The position numbers and the translations under genes are program-made. This document shows, one piece after another, positions 58,423 to 64,000 of a stretch of 64,000 bases of DNA. The stretch is taken from positions 84,669 to 148,668 of the forward strand of contig DATLYW010000016.1 of NCBI GenBank assembly GCA_035574315.1, given 5' to 3'. Source of the stretch: Candidatus Zixiibacteriota bacterium (lineage in GTDB: Bacteria; Desulfobacterota; Binatia; UBA9968). Under the pieces are notes generated by a model that saw nothing but the letters and a program-made list of their open reading frames with translations, did no database searches and had not been told where the DNA came from. Numbering within the stretch: the first letter of the stretch is position 1; the number at the start of each line of letters is the position of its first letter.

Positions 58423-59958
58423 CTACTGAGCCGTGATGGTAAACTTCTCCTGAATCGGTTTTTGCCCGCTGCGCTCCACCACTACGACGAGGTCCCATCC
58501 TCCCGCCATGGCGAAGCTCACGGTCGCCTCGTAAACGCCGCCATTGACGTGCCTCGCCGTCGTCTTTAGCGGGGCCATTCCGGGCATGTTCATGACGGCG
58601 GTGATTCGCACCACGGCGTCCTGCACGGGGTTCCCCTTGGCGTCGCGAACCGTCAATCGCACCACGTTTTCCCCGAGCTTCGGTTTTGCGGGTCGGGTTT
58701 CAAGAGACAGGTTCAGGCCCCCTGCTTTTTTCTCCGCCGGGCCGGCAGCGGCCGGGGCAGCCTGCGGCCCGCCCCCCATCTCCATATCGGGCATGCCGGC
58801 CATTGCCCCCATCGCCTCGTGCAGTCGGCTTTCTGAATCCAGCAAGAAATTCGCGCTCGCGATGATGCGCTCGCCCGCCTCGAGACCTGAGAGAACTTCG
58901 TAATATCCGTCGAACCTGGCTCCCGTCTTGACCTCGACCGGCTGGAACCGGCCTTCGCCTTTGTCGAGAAAGACGACTTTTCTGACACCGGAATCGAGAA
59001 CTGCTTCCACCGGAACGGCCAGCTTCCGGCCCGCCGGTATTTCGATCTCCACGTTGGCGTACATTTCCGGCTTGAGAGCGTAGTCCGGGTTCGGAAATTC
59101 CAGCCGCACCTTTGCGGTGCGGGTTTTCTCGTCCAGCACGGGAGAGATCCAAGAGACGCGCCCGGTGAACGTTCGCCCGGGAAAATACGAAAGGCTGATC
59201 GTCGCCTTCTGGCCCGGTCGGACCGCGCCGAGCTCGTACTCGTAGACGTCGGCGTTGACCCAGACCCTGGAAAGATCGGCGATCGTGTACAGTTCCTTGT
59301 CCGGCATGACCTTCATCCCTTGAAAAACGTCTTTCTTGAGAACGAACCCGCTGATCGGGGAATGAAACGTGAGAGTGGTCTGCGGCTTGCCGTTTTTCTC
59401 CAGCGCCGCGATTTGGTCGTCGGTTATGTCCCACAAAGCGAGCCTGCGCCGGGCAGCCTGCAAAAGCGACGCCGATCCCCTGCTGATCTCTTTCAGGGAG
59501 CTCGAGCCCAAGGTCTCCTCCGCTTTCAACGCAAGGAGATACTCCTCCTGGGTCGAGACGAGATCGGGGCTGTAGAAGGCAAAAAGAGGCTCGCCCTTCT
59601 TCACGAGCTTGCCCGTGTAGTTGACGAAGAGCTTGTCCACCCATCCATCAACCTTGCTGAACACTTGAGCCACCTTGGTCTCATCGTAGGTCACGATCCC
59701 CACGGTCCGGATCTTCCGAGCGAGCGGACGGATTTCAGCGACAGCCGTGCGTATTCCGACCAGCTGTTGCCGCTCGGGTCTCACGCCCACCGCCCCACCG
59801 GACATGTCGTGTCCTTCCATCGCCGCGGGACTGGACTGCGCCGCCGCGTGAGACGCAGCAGGTTCATCGCTTCCCGGAGCTGTACGACCGAGCCAGTATC
59901 CGATGGCGAAAACCGCCAGCACCAAACCCAAAAGACTCACTATCCTCACGGTTCTCAT
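58423..59958 (-). CDS. cusB: RND periplasmic adaptor, CusB-like, with C-terminal FixH-like domain
   Basis: The 511-residue protein has an N-terminal membrane anchor (about 7-26), a Met/His segment MEGHDMSGG near residue 47, then membrane-fusion-protein modules (barrel-sandwich, alpha-hairpin and beta-barrel; GKLVKKGEPLFAFYSPDLV, FHSPISGFVLKKDVF, GSRVWVNADVYEYEL). After about residue 405 an extra beta domain with VRITAVMNMPGMAPLKTTAR resembles a FixH/YtkA-type module. Such tails occur on some metal adaptors and may bind metal. The three cus genes are adjacent on one strand. Confidence 0.9.
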   Translation of the reverse strand: MRTVRIVSLLGLVLAVFAIGYWLGRTAPGSDEPAASHAAAQSSPAAMEGHDMSGGAVGVRPERQQLVGIRTAVAEIRPLARKIRTVGIVTYDETKVAQVFSKVDGWVDKLFVNYTGKLVKKGEPLFAFYSPDLVSTQEEYLLALKAEETLGSSSLKEISRGSASLLQAARRRLALWDITDDQIAALEKNGKPQTTLTFHSPISGFVLKKDVFQGMKVMPDKELYTIADLSRVWVNADVYEYELGAVRPGQKATISLSYFPGRTFTGRVSWISPVLDEKTRTAKVRLEFPNPDYALKPEMYANVEIEIPAGRKLAVPVEAVLDSGVRKVVFLDKGEGRFQPVEVKTGARFDGYYEVLSGLEAGERIIASANFLLDSESRLHEAMGAMAGMPDMEMGGGPQAAPAAAGPAEKKAGGLNLSLETRPAKPKLGENVVRLTVRDAKGNPVQDAVVRITAVMNMPGMAPLKTTARHVNGGVYEATVSFAMAGGWDLVVVVERSGQKPIQEKFTITAQ

Positions 59959-59989
59959 GGCATTCTCCGCGTGTTGTTCAACCGATCCT

Positions 59990-61261
59990 TCATTCTAGAT
60001 CCGTCCCGACGACCCGCTCGAGCTCCGCCAGACTCTGCACCAGGCCCACCGTGGCCTTGTAGTAACCCATGCGGGCCTCGCGCAAGGCCCGCTGGGCTTC
60101 CAGGAGAGCCACGAACTCCACACGACCGGTTTGATAGGCCGCCAGAGCAGCTCTGAAGGACAGCTCGGCCTGCGACAGCAGTCCTTCCTTGTAGAGCTGC
60201 AGCGATCTCCTGGCGGCCTGCACCTTGGCCCGGGATTCGCCGAGCTCCCTGAGCGTCATGTTCCTCATCGCATCCCGATTGGCCCTGGCGGCGCGAATCT
60301 CCGCCAGCGCTTCTTCGACCTCGAAGTTTCGTTTGCCCATCGTCCACGGCGAAAACGGAATCGTGATGTTGATCATCGCGGTATACCGTTCCTTGTTCAT
60401 CTCCGTCGGCATGCGCATGTAGTCCCAGCCGACCATGAAATCGGGAAACTTGCGGTTGCGCTGGGCAAGCTCGTACAATTTCTCTCCCCGTTCGACCCCT
60501 TCCTCGGCGCCTTTGAGCTCCGGACGGTTGACCAGAGCGAGCTCGGTCAGGTCGGCGAGGCTCGCGGCTCCGTTCGGCACCTCGAGATCCGGCGGCAGCT
60601 GGATAGGCTCCGTGGGAGGCCGGTACATCAAGGTGTTGAGCGCGACGGCGGCTGCGCTTCCGCTCTCCTCGGCGAGGATCAGCTGGTTCGTGAGCTCGCT
60701 CTGCTCGACCAGAGCTTTGAGCACATCCTGCTGAGCCGCCCTGCCGACCTGATAGCGTGCTTCCGTCGCCCGGATCACGGTGCGGATGATTTCCAACTGC
60801 TCGCGAAGGATCTCGGCGCTCTTTCGCGCCATGAACAGCTCCGCATACGCCGTTTTCACCCTGGCGATGATCTCCCTCCGCTTGGCCCGGAGCTCCTGTG
60901 CAGCTACCTTGACGTCCTGCTGCGCGATCTTTTCCTTCAATCCCAGCTTGCCGAAGAACGGCAGCTTTTGACGAATGCCGATGAGGTTGGCGTCAGCTCG
61001 ATCCAGGCTCGTCGGGTGGGAGAAGGGCACTCCCCCGAGCTGAAAAGCGATCTCGGGGTCCTCCAGGTACGGCGCCTGCCGCGCTCGGGCCGCCGCGGCT
61101 TCCAGCCGGCGCTCGAGCGTCTGGACCTCGGGGTTCTTCGCGAGGGCCTCGGCGAGCGCCTCCTTGAGGCTCAAAACCTCCTGGGCTCTCGCCGGCCGGC
61201 CCGACCCGCCCGCGCCAAAGCACACCACGGCGACCATCGCAAAACAGCAGCGCCTGAACAT
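59990..61261 (-). CDS. cusC: TolC/CusC-type outer membrane efflux protein
   Basis: This 423-residue protein starts with a signal peptide (residues 1-26, ending ARAQ) and has the two OEP repeats of outer membrane efflux channels: LKEALAEALAKNPEVQTLE at the start, PFFGKLGLKEKIAQQD, and RPELKGAEEGVERGEKL in the second half. No lipobox is seen, unlike E. coli CusC. It would form the outer channel for CusBA. A GGGAGATCCG stretch precedes the ATG. It is the first gene of the cusCBA group on the minus strand. Confidence 0.9.
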   Translation of the reverse strand: MFRRCCFAMVAVVCFGAGGSGRPARAQEVLSLKEALAEALAKNPEVQTLERRLEAAAARARQAPYLEDPEIAFQLGGVPFSHPTSLDRADANLIGIRQKLPFFGKLGLKEKIAQQDVKVAAQELRAKRREIIARVKTAYAELFMARKSAEILREQLEIIRTVIRATEARYQVGRAAQQDVLKALVEQSELTNQLILAEESGSAAAVALNTLMYRPPTEPIQLPPDLEVPNGAASLADLTELALVNRPELKGAEEGVERGEKLYELAQRNRKFPDFMVGWDYMRMPTEMNKERYTAMINITIPFSPWTMGKRNFEVEEALAEIRAARANRDAMRNMTLRELGESRAKVQAARRSLQLYKEGLLSQAELSFRAALAAYQTGRVEFVALLEAQRALREARMGYYKATVGLVQSLAELERVVGTDLE

Positions 61262-61329
61262 CGGATCTCCCTTCTCGGTCCTGGGCCCCGTCCGCTATCG
61301 TTCGCGGGGGCCGCAATCGGCTGGCCGGC

Positions 61330-61602
61330 CTAGCCACCATGCACGGCGAGAGCCTGCTCGAGCTTTCGCGGATCGACAGGCTGACCGGCTTTGAGTCGTT
61401 CCAGCACATCGTCCATGATTCTCTTGTGCAGCAACATCCTGCCTTTCGGTCCACCGGTCAGGTTCCGGGTTTTCCACTCGCAGTCTTTTTGTGCTTCCTC
61501 TAAAAAGGCGATCAACTCTTCGGCGGAGCGGGGACGGGCCTGTCCAGAAACCGCCGTTAGAAGAACCAAAGCAATCGATAAACCAGAGATCTTGCTTTTC
61601 AT
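61330..61602 (-). CDS. small periplasmic protein of unknown function
   Basis: This 90-residue protein has a signal peptide (residues 1-22, ending GQA) and a short helical mature part with KDCEWKTRNLTGGPKGRML and VLERLKAGQPVDPRKLEQAL. A single Cys lies at residue 41. AAAGGAG precedes the ATG. It comes 68 bases before cusC on the same strand, so it may be the first gene of the cus operon. I do not recognise the family. Confidence 0.6.
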   Translation of the reverse strand: MKSKISGLSIALVLLTAVSGQARPRSAEELIAFLEEAQKDCEWKTRNLTGGPKGRMLLHKRIMDDVLERLKAGQPVDPRKLEQALAVHGG

Positions 61603-61712
61603 GGCTCACTCCTTTCTGGCGACCGACCGACCGCGATGTCGGTTGCTCGCACTTACACTGCTGCAGGGAGCCAGACACAGTCCGGCTCAACCGGAAGCCA
61701 GGGAGTGAGCTT

Positions 61713-62120
61713 CTAAAGACGGAGTGCCGAGTGTGAAATAAACAACGGCTGGGACGTGGTACGACTCGGCTCTCCGCCCGCCAGTCGCATGGCAACGGGA
61801 GTTGCCTTTGATTGCCAGATGGACCCGTCGATGGAAAGCTGAATCCAGTGCGCGCCAACCGCGGTCGTCGAAGCAGCCGACGACGGGGAAGGGGCAGTCA
61901 CCGACAGCATTCGGTCGCGAACAAAGCCGCAAGCGTCCGGCTTACTGGACGGAGCATCATGCCGAGCGCCGACAAGCAAGAGTTCATGGTTAGACCCGTG
62001 CCCCGCATATTTATAACCCGCGCAGGCATGGCCCACCGTGACGGCAAGATAAAGCAGAGCGATCAAACTGACCGCCGTGATGAGGGGCCATTTCGCGCCG
62101 GATCTTGATCGCCTGACCAT
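61713..62120 (-). CDS. hypothetical membrane-anchored protein
   Basis: From the ATG at 62120 this is a 135-residue protein: a basic N-terminus, one membrane helix (about 11-31, ITAVSLIALLYLAVTVGHAC), then a loop with KPDACGFVRDRML and a Ser/Thr-rich part. The two Cys flanking the loop suggest a small periplasmic fold of the kind seen in copper islands (DUF2946-type), but the match is weak. An open frame continues upstream to 62264. It may be a degraded gene. Confidence 0.45.
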   Translation of the reverse strand: MVRRSRSGAKWPLITAVSLIALLYLAVTVGHACAGYKYAGHGSNHELLLVGARHDAPSSKPDACGFVRDRMLSVTAPSPSSAASTTAVGAHWIQLSIDGSIWQSKATPVAMRLAGGEPSRTTSQPLFISHSALRL

Positions 62121-62282
62121 AAACTCCGACCGAGCTTTCCTCACGACGTCCCGCGAGCAAAGCCGATGCCACCACCGTTCAATCGGCACGACGATCCTTC
62201 GACAAGGTCGAAATCTATCAATTGACACCGCCCGCTGGCAAGATAGCCGGATTGTTTTTGTCAATCTTGGGAATTCCCCCGC

Positions 62283-63561
62283 TCATTCCTTCTCGCTGCT
62301 GACAATGGCCCCGGATCTGAACTGAATTTCCGAAAGCCGTCCGGTCTTCGCCCAACCGTTTTCGGCCATCGGCATCTCGCCCGATGCAGGCGGTTCTTTC
62401 GGGGACGGCTCGGAGCGACCGGAGCACAAAACCGGGATGAGCACGATCCAGACGAAGATCAACGCGATACAAATGAAGTGAACATAGGTTATATAGTTCT
62501 CGGTCGAGGCGAAGCTGAACAACAAGATGATAAACCCGGCGATTGCGTCTCCGGCTCTTTCGACAGTCACGTCAAGAAAGCTCTTGACCCTCCTCATGAT
62601 ACCCGGGGCCAGGGCCATATAGACGATCTCCATGCCGCTCTTATGGATGCTGTTGCGCAGCGTGGCATCGGCCATCCGGGTCGCCGCTGCCACAAGCAGA
62701 CTGGGCCAGATCATAATGCTCGTCGTGCCGACAAGAAGGACACCCGGTGTAAGGTAGAGGCTCAGTTGCAGGCCGAAGGTGCGCAACGTTTTCCCCATCA
62801 AAATGAGTTGAGTAAAAAGGCTGGCCACGCTCAACCAGCCGTAATACGAACTGAAAAAGCCCGCGAGAGCTCCTCTCGAAGCATAGGCTTGCTTCGCCGC
62901 CGTCTTGAATTGGAAGTCGATCAGGGTCGACACGATCACGGACACCAAAATTAACACGGCGATCGTTTTAAGATACGCGGAACCGGCGAGAAGCTCCCCT
63001 GGATTCGCGGTGTGGATTTCTTCCGGCTTCAGCGGCATCTTCAGTTCCTTTTCGGAAATTTTTTCCTCGAGCCGCTTTTCCCCCCAAAGAACCAAGGCCG
63101 AAGCTGCGACGTAAAGGGCTGCAACCACCCACATCAAATGATTATTCTCGGCGAAGAGGTGAAGCCACCGTTTGACTCCGAATCCAGCTAAGGCCCCGCC
63201 CACCGTGCCCCCGGCAGTGACGAATCCGAATGACCGGATGCCCTCGTCCGGGGTGAAAAGATGATTGGCGAGAGTCCACAGTTGAGCTACGGCGGTGACG
63301 CCCACGATCGCCGACCAGATGTAAAAGGCATAATGGCTCCACCAGGGATCGTGGTAAGTCAGCACGAACCAGAAAATGCCGAGGTTCGAGACGATGAGCG
63401 CGTTGGTCACCAGGACGAGCCGGACGATTGAAAGCTTTGCGGTGTACCTTGTATAAGCGGCAATCGTGACTCCCGCCGACACGGCAACGACGATATAGAG
63501 GTACGGCAGCTCCGAAATTGAATGATGACCGAGGAAGATACTGTCGCGGAGAATCTTGATT
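62283..63561 (-). pseudogene. Npt1/Npt2-type nucleotide transporter, 5' end removed by an IS
   Basis: The frame is open from the IS junction at 63561 to the stop at 62283. The first visible residues, IKILRDSIFLGHHSISELPY, correspond to the second part of helix 1 in this family, so about 20-40 N-terminal residues are missing. The rest has the family's helices with AFYIWSAIVGVTAVAQLWTL and LFTPDEGIRSFGFVTAGG, then a later half with about five helices. Such MFS-like proteins are related to ATP/ADP translocases. A GTG at 63482 could make a 399-residue product, but it would lack the first helix. Confidence 0.8.
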
Positions 63562-64000
63562 TGTAAAAGTCAACACCCGATCTGACAGTCGTCGGTTAAG
63601 TCCTCGTCGTCAGCCATTGTTTACTCCTCCCACTCACGCCGCAATCATCTTTTCTTTGGCCAAGGGGATACTGTCGATGAAGGTCTGCATCGGAGTCTTC
63701 CCGTAACACCACCGGCCTTGGTGAGGGCGCTCTTCATTGTAAGCCCTCAGCCACGCATCGAGATCGGCCTGGAGCTCCTCCAGCGTTGTGTAGATCTTTT
63801 TCCGAAACGCCACCCGGTAGAACTCGTTGAGCACGGTTTTGTGAAAGCGTTCACAGATCCCGTTGGTCTGCGGGCTCTGGGCCTTGGTGCGCGTATGATC
63901 GATATCCTCCAGCGCCAGGTAAAGCTCATATTCATGCCGCTCTGGATTCCCGCAGTACTCCGTCCCTCGGTCGGTCAATACTCTCTGCAGCACCACCCCA
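63562..64000 (-). mobile_element. IS481-type insertion sequence, partial (runs off the window)
   Basis: The element end begins at 63562 with TGTAAAAGTCAACACC, the form of IS481-type termini, and carries a transposase gene that is open to the window edge. It joins the transporter frame directly at 63561/63562. The other end and its target repeat are outside the window. Confidence 0.75.
63634..64000 (-). CDS. IS481-family transposase (C-terminal part)
   Basis: About 120 residues of the rve-type core are visible: LTDRGTEYCGNPERHEYEL with a catalytic Asp, TRTKAQSPQTNGICERFHKTVLNEFY with the catalytic Glu in GICERFHK, and the C-terminal tail YNEERPHQGRWCYGKTPMQTF. The frame stays open to position 64000, so the N-terminal part lies outside. 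The sequence is typical of IS481. Confidence 0.9.
   Translation of the reverse strand, partial: GVVLQRVLTDRGTEYCGNPERHEYELYLALEDIDHTRTKAQSPQTNGICERFHKTVLNEFYRVAFRKKIYTTLEELQADLDAWLRAYNEERPHQGRWCYGKTPMQTFIDSIPLAKEKMIAA

Overview
This is a GC-rich chromosomal window from a Gram-negative, respiring bacterium. System I cytochrome c maturation (CcmF/G/H), TolC and RND efflux parts, a lipoprotein cytochrome, a homodimeric pyruvate dehydrogenase, polyprenyl-quinone genes and several amidohydrolase and LLM-flavin genes recall uncultivated soil lineages such as Methylomirabilota/Rokubacteria or Binatota. That placement is an inference from gene content and is not tested here.

Layout. 1-2480 (+) is the end of a ccm operon: ccmF (partial), ccmG, and a ccmH fused to a TPR/CcmI-like module. 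2491-15774 (-) is a 13-kb unidirectional run. It starts with a receiver-like protein and valS, continues with nadC, birA, coaX and an EF-G paralogue, then a small zinc-ribbon protein, two ACMSD-type amidohydrolases, a gamma-glutamyltransferase-like protein, an LLM-class flavin enzyme and a pterin dehydratase. After a tRNA-Leu come a lipoprotein cytochrome c and a convergent PuuD-type membrane protein. Next is a quinone cluster (polyprenyl synthase, ubiE/menG, an 8-TM protein), facing an orphan nuoB with a divergent cold-shock-like protein and a true cold-shock gene that has a promoter, long leader and terminator. 21.7-25.5 kb holds a homoserine kinase-like protein, a metallophosphatase, a tRNA-Met, an unknown gene and a lipoate ligase. 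The lipoate ligase is divergent from aceE-aceF-lpdA, whose E2 would be its substrate. 31.1-35.5 kb holds a peptidase T-like enzyme, a Schlafen-AlbA/HATPase regulator, a methyltransferase and a BFD-type [2Fe-2S] protein with a zinc ribbon.

35.5-41.7 kb (-) looks like one operon: histidine kinase, double VOC protein, ferritin-like protein, and a secreted single-heme protein with a carboxypeptidase-regulatory-like domain. An intact insertion sequence of the ISNCY/IS1202 type, with a 16-17 bp target duplication, separates this operon from the divergent prkA-yeaH-spoVR set, which is followed by a long aroE-like gene.

49.6-62.3 kb is a copper/silver island. It contains copA (YHS plus two metal-binding motifs), an extremely Met-rich periplasmic protein, SHOCT and two-TM membrane proteins, a secreted beta-type protein, and cusA-cusB-cusC. 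CusA keeps the three-methionine Cu(I)/Ag(I) site. No copper regulator is visible. The island ends at a nucleotide-transporter gene whose 5' end is cut off by an IS481-type element running off the window.

The most interesting points are two genes that seem to start at ATC (ccmH, and the BFD/zinc-ribbon gene), the kinase-VOC-ferritin-heme operon, the separate PuuD-type membrane protein with its cytochrome, the orphan nuoB with a degenerate cold-shock protein, and the IS sitting precisely upstream of the kinase -35 box.
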